Below, piece by piece: positions 54,725-63,125 of a stretch of DNA of 64,000 nucleotides. Numbering within the stretch: the stretch's first letter is position 1; every line of letters begins with the position of its first letter. The DNA is taken from the NCBI RefSeq assembly GCF_003952505.1, contig NZ_CP034450.1:6389616-6453615 (forward strand), given 5' to 3'. The position numbers were made by a program, and so were the translations under genes. Under the pieces are notes generated by a model. The model was not told the origin of the DNA. It saw only the letters and a list, made by a program, of their open reading frames with translations, and did not search any database. This DNA is from Mesorhizobium sp. M4B.F.Ca.ET.058.02.1.1 (GTDB taxonomy: Bacteria; Pseudomonadota; Alphaproteobacteria; Rhizobiales; Rhizobiaceae).

Positions 54725-55711
54725 TCAGCGGTTGCCATAGGACTGGTCGAGCAGGCCGCCGGCGGCGAAATGCTCGGCCTGCACCTTGGCCCAGCCGCCG
54801 AAGACGTCGTCCACTGTCGGCAGGCGGACGTCGGGGAACTGGTCCTTGTACTTCGCGGCGACCGCCGCATCGCGGACGCGGTTGCCGTTGCGGGCGAGGA
54901 TGTCCTGGCCTTCGGGCGTATAGAGGAAGTCGAGATAGCTCTTGGCGAGATCTCGCGTGCCATGCTCGTCGGCAACCTTGTCGACTATGGCGACGGGAAA
55001 CTCCGCCAGCAGGCTGACCGAGGGCGTGACCTGCTCGAACTTGTCGTCGCCATACTCCTTGCGGATGCCACGCGTCTCCGATTCGAAGGTGATCAGCACA
55101 TCGCCGATCTCGCGCTGCACGAAGGTGGTGGTGGCGGCGCGGCCGCCGGTGTCGAAGATCGGCACGTTGTTGAACAGTTTGGTGACGAATTCCTTCACCT
55201 TGGCGTCGTCGCCCTTGAAGGCCTCCTTGGCGTAGGCCGTGGCGGCGAGATAGGTGTAGCGCGCATTGCCCGATGTCTTCGGATTGGGGAAGATCACCTG
55301 CACGTCGTCGCGTACCAGGTCGTTCCAGTCCTTGATGTGCTTGGGGTTGCCGGCGCGCACCAGGAAGGACGGCAGCGAATAGAAGGGCGAGGCGTTGTCG
55401 GGAAAGTCCTTCTGCCAGTCGGCGGAGACGAGACCCTTGTTGACCAGGAAATCGACATCGGTGACCTGGTTGAAGGTGACGACATCTGCGCCGAGGCCTT
55501 CGGCGATGGCGCGCGCCTGCGCGGAGGTCCCAGCATGCGACTGGTCGATCGTCACGCCCGGATGTTCGGCGATGAAGGCCTGGTTGACCTCGGCGAACAG
55601 CTCGCGGCCGACGTCGTAGGACGCGTTCAGCAATCGGTCGGCCGCCCAGGCTTCGGAGGATGCAAGGAAAAGTGTGGCCAGTGCCGCCGCGCCAAGCAAG
55701 AATCGCTTCAT
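54725..55711 (-). CDS. Sulfate ABC transporter substrate-binding protein (second copy)
   Basis: 328 residues from ATG 55711, which starts a clean signal peptide (MKRFLLGAAALATLFLASS, cleavage near AWAADR); a longer frame to 55759 is rejected. Sbp/CysP family: LLNASYDVGRELFAEVNQAF, NPKTSGNARYTYLAA, FVQREIGDVLITFESE. It binds sulfate or thiosulfate in the periplasm. It is the last gene of the operon, 149 bases after cysA, and may have a promoter of its own. The operon also begins with a binding protein, so there are two. Confidence 0.9.
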   Translation of the reverse strand: MKRFLLGAAALATLFLASSEAWAADRLLNASYDVGRELFAEVNQAFIAEHPGVTIDQSHAGTSAQARAIAEGLGADVVTFNQVTDVDFLVNKGLVSADWQKDFPDNASPFYSLPSFLVRAGNPKHIKDWNDLVRDDVQVIFPNPKTSGNARYTYLAATAYAKEAFKGDDAKVKEFVTKLFNNVPIFDTGGRAATTTFVQREIGDVLITFESETRGIRKEYGDDKFEQVTPSVSLLAEFPVAIVDKVADEHGTRDLAKSYLDFLYTPEGQDILARNGNRVRDAAVAAKYKDQFPDVRLPTVDDVFGGWAKVQAEHFAAGGLLDQSYGNR

Positions 55712-55860
55712 GAAAACCGGCTCCTTGAGAGTTGCAACAAGGGCGCAGGATAATAGCACAAGGCCGGCCAGCGCCAGACATGCGAGCCGGCGCTATCGTG
55801 TCGTCGTCGGAAAAGATTCCGCCGAAACAAATGCTTGTTAGGATTTTCTTTCAGGCTGAT

Positions 55861-56919
55861 TCAGCTGGCTTTTCCGGGCTCAGATGCCGGGAAAAGCTTC
55901 CAGCGCCGCGGCCTGAACGCCACCCGACTCTTCTGCGCCGCCGGATGGTCGACGGGCAATTCGACCTCGACCCGCTGGCGCTCGCCGCCGACTTCGAGCT
56001 CCACCCGCCTGGTGCCAGCGACACGGCGGCTGGCGGCAACGGTGCCGGCGATGCAGCCGCTGCAGCCGTCAAGGAGCTCGACGTCGTGCGGGCGGAAGTA
56101 GAGCATTGCGTCGCCTGAGGCCGCGTGCGGGGCGGACAGGCCGATCGATCGGTCGGCGATCCAGACCTCGCCGCTCTCGACCTTGACCGGCAGCGAGCTC
56201 GATTCACCGATGAAGGAATAGACAAAGGGCGAGTTCGGCGTGTCGTAGATCTCATCGGCGGAACCGACCTGCTCGATGCGGCCCTGGCTCATCACCACGA
56301 CGCGATCGGCAAGCTCGAGCGCCTCTTCCTGGTCGTGGGTGACGAAGACGGTGGTGTGGCCAGTGCGGTCGTGGATCTCGCGCAGCCAGCGGCGAAGCTC
56401 ACGCCGCACCTGTGCGTCGAGCGCGCCGAACGGCTCGTCGAGCAACAGCACCTTGGGCTCGATCGCCATGGCGCGGGCGAGCGCCACGCGCTGGCGCTGG
56501 CCGCCGGAAAGCTGCGCCGGATAGCGCTTCTCCAGGCCCGAAAGCTGGACGAGGTCGAGAAGCTCGGAGGCGCGGCGGCGGATCTCCTGTGTCGGCGGCC
56601 GTGCCGCGCCGTGCCGGACCTTGAGGCCGAAGCCGATATTGTCGGCCACCGTCATGTGCCGGAACAGCGCGTAGTGCTGGAAGACGAAGCCGACATTGCG
56701 CTCCTGTATCGACTTCTGCGAGGCGTCCTCGTCGCCGAAGAAGATCGTGCCCTTGGTCGGCCGTTCCAGCCCTGCAATCAGCCGCAGGAGCGTCGTCTTG
56801 CCGGAGCCGGACGGGCCGAGCAGCGCGATCAGCTCGCCCGACTTGATGTCGAGGGATACGTCATGGAGGGCCGGAAACCGCTCAAACTCCTTGCGCACGT
56901 TGGCAACGCGAACTTCCAT
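55861..56919 (-). CDS. cysA: Sulfate/thiosulfate ABC transporter ATPase
   Basis: 352 residues. Walker A GPSGSGKTT, signature LSGGQRQRVALARAM, Walker B LLLDEPFGALDAQVR, VTHDQEEALELADRVVV, followed by a C-terminal TOBE-like domain. The segment LRRWLREIHDRTGHTTVFVT is typical of CysA. It powers sulfate uptake with CysT and CysW. A palindromic repeat separates it from cysW. Confidence 0.93.
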   Translation of the reverse strand: MEVRVANVRKEFERFPALHDVSLDIKSGELIALLGPSGSGKTTLLRLIAGLERPTKGTIFFGDEDASQKSIQERNVGFVFQHYALFRHMTVADNIGFGLKVRHGAARPPTQEIRRRASELLDLVQLSGLEKRYPAQLSGGQRQRVALARAMAIEPKVLLLDEPFGALDAQVRRELRRWLREIHDRTGHTTVFVTHDQEEALELADRVVVMSQGRIEQVGSADEIYDTPNSPFVYSFIGESSSLPVKVESGEVWIADRSIGLSAPHAASGDAMLYFRPHDVELLDGCSGCIAGTVAASRRVAGTRRVELEVGGERQRVEVELPVDHPAAQKSRVAFRPRRWKLFPASEPGKAS

Positions 56920-56941
56920 AAACTGTCCCTTTTGTCGATGC

Positions 56942-56984
56942 CTGCCGTTATCCCAAAACCGGTTCGCGCTTTTGGGCGATATGC
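56942..56984. repeat. Palindromic CCCAAAA repeat, copy 2
   Basis: ATCCCAAAACCG, loop, CGCTTTTGGGCGAT: the same block as at 34811-34854. It lies in the 67-base gap between cysW and cysA and ends 2 bases before the cysW stop codon. The inverted CCCAAAA/TTTTGGG arms would form a hairpin inside the operon mRNA. Confidence 0.7.
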
Positions 56985-56986
56985 AT

Positions 56987-57871
56987 TCAGTGTCCGCGCG
57001 TGGCGGCGATCTCGGCGCCGTAGCGCATCTCGAGAAGTGTTTTCAAGACCAACGTCACCAGCGCCAGGCCGGCAAGCAGCGAAGCGACGGCGAAGGCGCC
57101 GACCGCATTGTACTCATTGTAGAGGATTTCGACATGCAGCGGCATGGTGTTGGTAAGGCCGCGGATGTGCCCCGAGACCACCGACACAGCGCCGAACTCG
57201 CCCATGGCGCGGGCGTTGCAGAGCAGGACGCCGTAGAGCAGGCCCCATTTGATGTTGGGCAGCGTCACAAACCAGAAGGTCTGCCAGCCATTGGCGCCGA
57301 GCGAAAGGGCAGCCTCCTCGTCGCCGTTGCCCTGTTCCTGCATCAGCGGGATCAACTCGCGGGCGACGAAGGGGAAGGTGACGAAGACGGTGGCGAGCAC
57401 GATGCCCGGCACGGCGAACAGGATGACGACGCCATGCGCCTTCAGCCATTCGCCGAGCATCCCTTGGGCGCCGAACAGAAGCACATAGACCAGGCCGGAA
57501 ATCACCGGCGAAACCGAGAAGGGCAGGTCGATGAGGGTGGTCAGGAAAGCCTTGCCCTTGAACTCGAACTTGGCGATCGCCCAGGCGGCGGAGATGCCGA
57601 AGACGAGGTTGAGCGGCACCGAGATCGCCGCCACCAGCAGCGTCAGGCGGATGGCCGAGCGTGTGTCGGAACTGGCCAGTGCCTCCGTGTAGGCGCTGAC
57701 GCCCTTTGCCAGCGCCTCGTGAAAGACGACAATTAGCGGCATGAGCAGGAAGACGGCGAGGAAGGCGAAGGCCACGACCATCGCCACGATGCGCACCGGC
57801 CGGCTTTCGGTGACCGCCGCCGACTGGCTTTCGTGATGCGGTTCGTAGGATTTGATCTCGGGATCAGCCAT
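56987..57871 (-). CDS. cysW: Sulfate ABC transporter permease subunit W
   Basis: 294 residues. Hydrophobic with the CysW-type start region ([26 protein letters not shown]), and the EAA loop [44 protein letters not shown] is the CysW signature. It forms the channel with CysT, overlapping its gene by 8 bases. Confidence 0.93.
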   Translation of the reverse strand: MADPEIKSYEPHHESQSAAVTESRPVRIVAMVVAFAFLAVFLLMPLIVVFHEALAKGVSAYTEALASSDTRSAIRLTLLVAAISVPLNLVFGISAAWAIAKFEFKGKAFLTTLIDLPFSVSPVISGLVYVLLFGAQGMLGEWLKAHGVVILFAVPGIVLATVFVTFPFVARELIPLMQEQGNGDEEAALSLGANGWQTFWFVTLPNIKWGLLYGVLLCNARAMGEFGAVSVVSGHIRGLTNTMPLHVEILYNEYNAVGAFAVASLLAGLALVTLVLKTLLEMRYGAEIAATRGH

Positions 57872-58715
57872 AGCGTTTGCGGCTCCATGACTGCGCCAGA
57901 TTGACGACCAGCAGCATCAGGAAGGACAGCGCCAGCATGATCGCCGCGATCGCGGTGGCGGCGGGATAGTTGTACTCCTCGAGCCTGATGACGATCAGCA
58001 GCGGCGCGATCTCCGACTTGAATGGCAGGTTGCCGGCGATGAAGATGACCGAGCCGTATTCGCCGACGCCGCGCGCGAAGGCGAGCGAGAAGCCGGTGAT
58101 GATCGCCGGCGCCAGGCCCGGGAACAGGATGCGGGTGATGATCTGGAAACGATTGGCGCCGAGCGTGGCGGCGGCTTCCTCGACCTCCTTGTCGAGCTCT
58201 TCCATGATCGGCTGCACGGTGCGCACGACGAAGGGCAGGCCGATGAAGACCAGCGCGATGACGATGCCGAGCGGCGTATAGGCGACCTTGATGCCGAGCG
58301 GCATCAGCAGTTTGCCGATCCAGCCATTCGGCGCGTAAAGCGTGGTGAGCGCGATGCCGGCGACGGCGGTCGGCAGCGCGAAGGGCAGATCGACCATGGC
58401 ATCGACGATGCGACGGCCGGGAAAGCGGTAGCGCACCAGCACCCAGGCGACGATGGTGCCGAAGACGACATTGACGCCAGCGGCGATGAAGGCGGTGCCG
58501 AAGCTGATTTCAAGCGCGTTGATGGTGCGGCGATCGGCAGCGATCGCCCAGAAATCGGTCCAGCCGAGTGCCGCCGAGCGCCAGACCAGCCCGGAGAGCG
58601 GGATGAGGATGATGAGCGTGAGGTAGGCAAGCGAGAAGCCGAGCGTCAGTCCGAAACCCGGAATGACGCTCGGCTGCTTGAATCGCCACCCCGCCGGAGC
58701 GGGTACTGTGGTCAT
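57864..58715 (-). CDS. cysT: Sulfate ABC transporter permease subunit T
   Basis: 283 residues. Begins with a cytosolic tail and [20 protein letters not shown]; the EAA loop is [20 protein letters not shown], and [17 protein letters not shown] is the CysT-type motif. It pairs with CysW. It lies 75 bases downstream of the first binding-protein gene. Confidence 0.93.
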   Translation of the reverse strand: MTTVPAPAGWRFKQPSVIPGFGLTLGFSLAYLTLIILIPLSGLVWRSAALGWTDFWAIAADRRTINALEISFGTAFIAAGVNVVFGTIVAWVLVRYRFPGRRIVDAMVDLPFALPTAVAGIALTTLYAPNGWIGKLLMPLGIKVAYTPLGIVIALVFIGLPFVVRTVQPIMEELDKEVEEAAATLGANRFQIITRILFPGLAPAIITGFSLAFARGVGEYGSVIFIAGNLPFKSEIAPLLIVIRLEEYNYPAATAIAAIMLALSFLMLLVVNLAQSWSRKRYG

Positions 58716-58790
58716 GGAATTCTGGTTCGTCCCTTCTTATTCAGACCAGATTGCCGTCGGTGATGTCTCGGGCCGCGAGGCCGTCGCGCC

Positions 58791-59819
58791 TCACTGGGCC
58801 GGCTTGTAGATCTGGTCGAATATACCACCGTCGCCGAAATGATAAGGCTGTGCCTTCTTCCAGCCGCCGAAAAGCGGATCGTCGATTGTGATCAGCTTGA
58901 TCTCGGGCAGTTTGGCGAGGTCCTCGGCGGGAACCAGATCGGGTTTTGCCGGACGATAGTGGTTCTTGGCGATCAGCGTCTGGCCCTCCTTGGAGTAGAG
59001 GTAGCCGAGATATGCCTCGGCCACCTTGCGCGTGCCCTTGGCGTCGACATTGGCGTCGACCACCGCGACAGGCGGTTCGGCCAGGATCGAGGTCGGCGGA
59101 TAGACGATGTCGAAATTGTCGGCGCCGAATTCGTCGAGCGCGAGATAGGCCTCGTTTTCCCAGGCCAGCAGCACGTCGCCCAGGCCCTTTTGCGCGAAGG
59201 TCACGGTCGAGCCGCGCGCGCCGGTGTCGAGGACCGGTACTTGGCTGTACAGCTTGGCAATGAATTCCTTGGTTTTGGCCTCGTCGCCACCGTCATTGGC
59301 GTTGGCATAGGCCCAGGCGGCCAGATAGTTCCAGCGCGCGCCGCCGGAGGTCTTCGGGTTCGGCGTGATCACCTGGACACCGTCCTTGATCAGGTCGTTC
59401 CAGTCATGGATGCCCTTCGGGTTGCCCTTGCGGACCAGGAAGATGATGGTCGAGGTGTAAGGGGCCGAATTATTCTCGAACTTTTTCCGCCAATCCGGAT
59501 TGATCTTCTTCGCCTTCGAGACGATGGCGTTGATGTCCCCTTCGAGGGCCAGCGTCACCACGTCGGCGTCGAGGCCATCGATCACGGCGCGGGCCTGCGC
59601 GCCCGATCCGCCATGCGACTGCTGGATGGTCACGGTCTCGCCGGTCTCGGCCTTCCAGTGCGCGGCGAAAGCCTCGTCATAGGCCTTGTAGAGCTCACGC
59701 GTCGGGTCGTAGGACACGTTGAGAAGGGTCGTATCGGCGAACGCGAAACCGAGCGTGCCGAACTGGACCGATGTGGCGACCAGCGCGCCAAGCAGTTTCT
59801 TGAAATGAGGTTTGGTCAT
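58791..59819 (-). CDS. Sulfate ABC transporter substrate-binding protein (first copy)
   Basis: 342 residues from ATG 59819 behind ACGGAGGCGG; an upstream frame to 59879 has no such site. Signal peptide ends near GFAFADTT. Mature part is Sbp/CysP type (LLNVSYDPTRELYKAYDEAF, QQSHGGSGAQARAVIDGL, NPKTSGGARWNYLAAWAYA, EIKLITIDDPLFGGW). First gene of the operon Sbp-cysT-cysW-cysA-Sbp. It differs clearly from the second copy, so the two may divide sulfate and thiosulfate as Sbp and CysP do in E. coli. Confidence 0.9.
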   Translation of the reverse strand: MTKPHFKKLLGALVATSVQFGTLGFAFADTTLLNVSYDPTRELYKAYDEAFAAHWKAETGETVTIQQSHGGSGAQARAVIDGLDADVVTLALEGDINAIVSKAKKINPDWRKKFENNSAPYTSTIIFLVRKGNPKGIHDWNDLIKDGVQVITPNPKTSGGARWNYLAAWAYANANDGGDEAKTKEFIAKLYSQVPVLDTGARGSTVTFAQKGLGDVLLAWENEAYLALDEFGADNFDIVYPPTSILAEPPVAVVDANVDAKGTRKVAEAYLGYLYSKEGQTLIAKNHYRPAKPDLVPAEDLAKLPEIKLITIDDPLFGGWKKAQPYHFGDGGIFDQIYKPAQ

Positions 59820-59920
59820 TTCCGCCTCCGTTGATGACGGCCGAACTCTAGCGAATTGATAGAATTTAGATGCATTCAATGTTGCCTTTTTTGGCGTCTC
59901 GGAGAAATTTTTCGCCGATC

Positions 59921-59961
59921 GTCTATCCCTTGGGGAAATGGTTTCCTCATATTAGATAGAC
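59921..59961. promoter_or_regulatory. Nested inverted repeats upstream of the sulfate operon
   Basis: Outer arms GTCTATC (59921-59927) and GATAGAC (59955-59961) enclose inner arms GGAAA and TTTCC (59934-59946, 3-base loop). The block is about 100-140 bases upstream of the first binding-protein start, in a 229-base gap. It could be a regulator site or a structured 5' leader. The stretch 59850-59880 is AT-rich and probably holds the promoter. Confidence 0.4.
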
Positions 59962-60048
59962 CGCCCTCGCCGGCTCGACGCTATCTAGAAGCGGGGCCGC
60001 CCTCGGGCAAGGCCGCGTGGCGACAGATCGGCCTTCGCGGCCGGACCT

Positions 60049-60828
60049 CTAAGGCGCGGTGACGGGAAAGTCGAAGCGTTGCTTCGGAAACGGCTCGGCC
60101 ACCAGCGTGAAGTGCCACCATTCGCGGGCGTAGTTGCGGAAACCGGCGGCGCGCATGGCCTCGACCAGTCGCTTGCGGTTTGCAGCCGCGTCGGCGGGGA
60201 GCGGATGGTGCGCGGTTTCGCTGGCCTGGTCGAAACAGTCGAAGCCGGTGCCGAAATCGAGCGTGTCGGCATCGGGCGCGCCGCAGGCAGGGTGAGGTGC
60301 GGCCGCACCATCAATGGCTGCAATGGCGAGATCCACGGTCGAGCCGCGCGAATGGCTGGAGAGTTCGCCGATATAACCCTTGGCGATGAGGTCGCTGCGT
60401 TCCACTGCCGGATACCATTGCGGGTCGGGCGATCCGCCCGTTCGCGTCCACTCGACCATGTCGGCGACGGCCCGCGCCGGGCGGTAGCAGTCGAAGACCA
60501 CCAGGGTCAGGCCCTTTGCTGAAAGAGCTTTCTGGACGATGGACAGCGCTTTCGCTGCTTGTCGGGTGAGGATGCAGACCGGCGCGTCATAGCCCTCGGC
60601 CTTGCGGTGCAGGAAGTTCTTGAGACCGGCATAGCGAATGTCCTGGCGGATCGAGGGGACGACATCGGCAAGACGGACGAAGCCGGCGGGGAGGGGATCG
60701 GCGGAGGCGGGGAAGGTTGCGATCAGGAGAGCTAGCGTTGCGAGAATCCTAGCTGCTCTCGCCGAAGGATGGCGCCGCGCGCCAGACATCCGGCCAAGAA
60801 GCGCAATCCGCTGAATCGGTTGCGGCAT
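60049..60828 (-). CDS. D-alanyl-D-alanine dipeptidase (VanX/DdpX family), exported
   Basis: 259 residues from ATG 60828, 1 base after the pbpC stop. An N-terminal signal (ILATLALLIATFPASADP, about 28-45) precedes the M15 peptidase domain. Zinc ligands and catalytic residues are present: His159 and Asp166 in SSHSRGSTVD, Glu236 and His239 in EWWHF, and Arg116 in YRPARA. VanX enzymes hydrolyse D-Ala-D-Ala; periplasmic members salvage the dipeptide from peptidoglycan. Cotranscription with PBP1C suggests a cell-wall role. Confidence 0.85.
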   Translation of the reverse strand: MPQPIQRIALLGRMSGARRHPSARAARILATLALLIATFPASADPLPAGFVRLADVVPSIRQDIRYAGLKNFLHRKAEGYDAPVCILTRQAAKALSIVQKALSAKGLTLVVFDCYRPARAVADMVEWTRTGGSPDPQWYPAVERSDLIAKGYIGELSSHSRGSTVDLAIAAIDGAAAPHPACGAPDADTLDFGTGFDCFDQASETAHHPLPADAAANRKRLVEAMRAAGFRNYAREWWHFTLVAEPFPKQRFDFPVTAP

Positions 60829-60829
60829 C

Positions 60830-62920
60830 CTATTCAACGAAAACCTTCACGCTTGCCGCGCGGCCGGCGGCGTCGATCACGGTGAGCGTCGAATAGCCGG
60901 CGCCGTCGGGCAGCCAGGTGGCGGTGCGGCGCCGGTCGATGCCGGACAGCGGCTTGCCGTTGGCCAGCCAGCGGAAGGGCGCGCGGCCGCCCTGCAGCTT
61001 CAGCACCAGCGGCGAGGCGTCGGCCGAATTGGCGGCGAGGTCGACGCGCGCGCCGTCGGGCGGAAAGACGATCGTCGGCGCGGGCTCGGCCGGCGTTGCC
61101 TGCACCAGCCCGTCCGATCCGGCGCCGAAGCGCGCCAGCGTCACCGGCAACTCGTCGCGTTTTGGGCGGTGCACGCCGGCCGGCTGGCCGGGAAGCGGAA
61201 CGGTGGCGAGGCCGGCGCGGACGAAGCCCTCGAACAGGATCGGGGCGGCCGAGACGTATCCGGACAGCCCGGGCACGGCGCCGGCATCGGCGCGTCCGAC
61301 CCAGACGCCGAGCACATAGCGGCCGTCGAAGCCCACCGACCAGGCGTCGCGGTAGCCATAGGAGGTGCCGGTCTTGTAGGCGATGCCGCGCTGCAAGGCG
61401 CCCTCCGGCGGCTTCACGCCCGACAATATGTCGGTGATCTGCCAGTTGGCCTGGTCGTCGAGGATGGTGGCGGTGGTGCGCTCGGCGTTGGCCGGCTCGG
61501 TGCCGTCATGCAGCGTGTGCGCCTTGCCGCCATTGGCGAGGCCCGTGTAGAGCTGGACGAGATCGCGCAGCGTCACACCGACACCGCCGAGGCCGATCGC
61601 CAGGCCCGGCGCCTCGTTGACCGGCAGCACCGGCTTGACGCCGGCCTGGCGGAAGCGCGCCGTCAGCCTGGCCGGTCCGACCGCGTCGAGCACCCGGATC
61701 GCCGGCACGTTGAGCGAGAGCTGCAGCGCCTGGCGGATGCTGACGTCGCCTTGATAGCCCATGTCGAAATTTTTCGGCCGGTAGCCGCCGAAATCGGCCG
61801 GGCTGTCCTCGATGATGGTCTCCTGCGCGACGAGGCCCTGCTCGAAGGCGAGCCCGTAGATGAACGGTTTCAGCGTCGACCCCGGCGAGCGGACGATCCT
61901 GGTCATGTCGATCCAGCCGGAGCGGCTGGCGTCGAAGAAGTCGGCCGAGCCGACCTCGCCGAGGATGTCGCCGGTGCGGGCATCGGCCAGCACCATGGCG
62001 ACGGAAAGTTTTGGGCCGAGCCTGGCGGCGGCTTCCTTCGCCACCTGTTCCAGTCCTTGCTGGACGCTCCTGCGGATGGTGAGCTGCAGCGGCTTGCCCG
62101 GTATGGCCTTGGGCAGCATGGCATAGGCGGCATGGGCGGCCAGCGCCGGCAGCTTGCGGCGCAGGCCGGAGACATCGTCGAGGGCGGCGCGCGCGGCTTC
62201 CCGTTCGCCGAGCAGTCCGGCGGAAACCATGCGCGTCAGCACGCGGTCACGCGCGGCATGGGCGATGTCGGGGTTGCGGTCCGGCCGCCGCTTCTCCGGC
62301 AGTTGCGGCAGGGCAACGAGCAGTGCTGCCTCCGAGACCGTCAGCCGCTTCGGCTCCTTGCCGAAATAGGCGAGCGAAGCGGCACGCACGCCTTCGAGGT
62401 TGCCACCATGTGGCGCCAGCGTCAGGTAGCGCTCCAGGATCTCGCGCTTGGAAAGCCGCCGCTCGATCTGGATGGCGCGTAGCATCTGCTTGATTTTGGA
62501 GCCAAGGCTGCGACTGTCGCGCGGTTCGATCAGCCGGGCAAGCTGCATCGACAGCGTCGAGCCGCCGGAGACGATGTGGCCGTTGCTGACGAACTGACCG
62601 GCGGCACGGCAAAGCGCCAGCAAATCGACGCCGTCATGGTCCCAGAAGCGCTTGTCCTCATAGGCGACCAGCATGTCGACGAACTGCTTGTCGACCTGGT
62701 CGAGCCGGGTTTCGAGCCGCCAATAGCCGTCGGAGGTGGCGAAGGCGCGCAGAAGCTGACCGTCGCGGTCCTGCACTTCGGTGGAGACCGCCAGCTTTTT
62801 TGGCAGCGGCGGCGGATAGGCGCGGTCGAGCTGCCAGAGGGTGGCTGTGGAAAGGGCAACAACGCCCACGCAACAAGCCGCGGCTATGGCGCTGCGTCGC
62901 AGGAATTTTCTGGAAAGCAT
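60830..62920 (-). CDS. pbpC: Penicillin-binding protein 1C
   Basis: 696 residues from ATG 62920; an in-frame extension to 63010 is translated palindromic repeat and is rejected. Signal anchor at about 10-28, glycosyltransferase domain with catalytic Glu88 in YEDKRFWDHDGVD and SGGSTLSMQLARL, transpeptidase with Ser348-x2-Lys351 (SPGSTLKPF) and KTGTSYGYRDAW, then the C-terminal PBP1C domain (PTIVFPPDGARVDL). It polymerises and cross-links peptidoglycan in the periplasm. It stands downstream of an alpha-2-macroglobulin gene, the usual pairing. Confidence 0.95.
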   Translation of the reverse strand: MLSRKFLRRSAIAAACCVGVVALSTATLWQLDRAYPPPLPKKLAVSTEVQDRDGQLLRAFATSDGYWRLETRLDQVDKQFVDMLVAYEDKRFWDHDGVDLLALCRAAGQFVSNGHIVSGGSTLSMQLARLIEPRDSRSLGSKIKQMLRAIQIERRLSKREILERYLTLAPHGGNLEGVRAASLAYFGKEPKRLTVSEAALLVALPQLPEKRRPDRNPDIAHAARDRVLTRMVSAGLLGEREAARAALDDVSGLRRKLPALAAHAAYAMLPKAIPGKPLQLTIRRSVQQGLEQVAKEAAARLGPKLSVAMVLADARTGDILGEVGSADFFDASRSGWIDMTRIVRSPGSTLKPFIYGLAFEQGLVAQETIIEDSPADFGGYRPKNFDMGYQGDVSIRQALQLSLNVPAIRVLDAVGPARLTARFRQAGVKPVLPVNEAPGLAIGLGGVGVTLRDLVQLYTGLANGGKAHTLHDGTEPANAERTTATILDDQANWQITDILSGVKPPEGALQRGIAYKTGTSYGYRDAWSVGFDGRYVLGVWVGRADAGAVPGLSGYVSAAPILFEGFVRAGLATVPLPGQPAGVHRPKRDELPVTLARFGAGSDGLVQATPAEPAPTIVFPPDGARVDLAANSADASPLVLKLQGGRAPFRWLANGKPLSGIDRRRTATWLPDGAGYSTLTVIDAAGRAASVKVFVE

Positions 62921-63108
62921 GGCGCCGCCCCTCATGGTCCTGCCGGACATTTCTCCCCGTATAGAGACGGGGAGAAAGGGGCTGTTGCCGATGGTTTCGC
63001 CAATCGCCAACGGTGCAGAATAGTCGGAGAAATTCGCGACAGCCCCCTTCTCCCCGTCACTATACGGGGAGAAGGTGCCGGCAGGCGGATGAGGGGCAGC
63101 GCCATCGC
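62921..63108. repeat. Inverted pair of palindromic repeats between the alpha-2-macroglobulin gene and pbpC
   Basis: Copy 62921-62990 (GGCGCCGCCCCTCAT, then TTCTCCCCGTATAGAGACGG) and copy 63044-63108 in opposite orientation (CTTCTCCCCGTCAC, then GGATGAGGGGCAGCGCC). Each has its own 10-11-base hairpin, and the two could pair with each other into one long stem. They fill nearly the whole 205-base gap and start directly at the pbpC start codon. Confidence 0.85.
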
Positions 63109-63125
63109 CACGTCTATCAAGGCGC

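Noticed and set aside
62921..63010. N-terminal extension of PBP1C to 63010
   Set aside because: The extra 30 codons are translated repeat sequence; ATG 62920 directly precedes the signal anchor.
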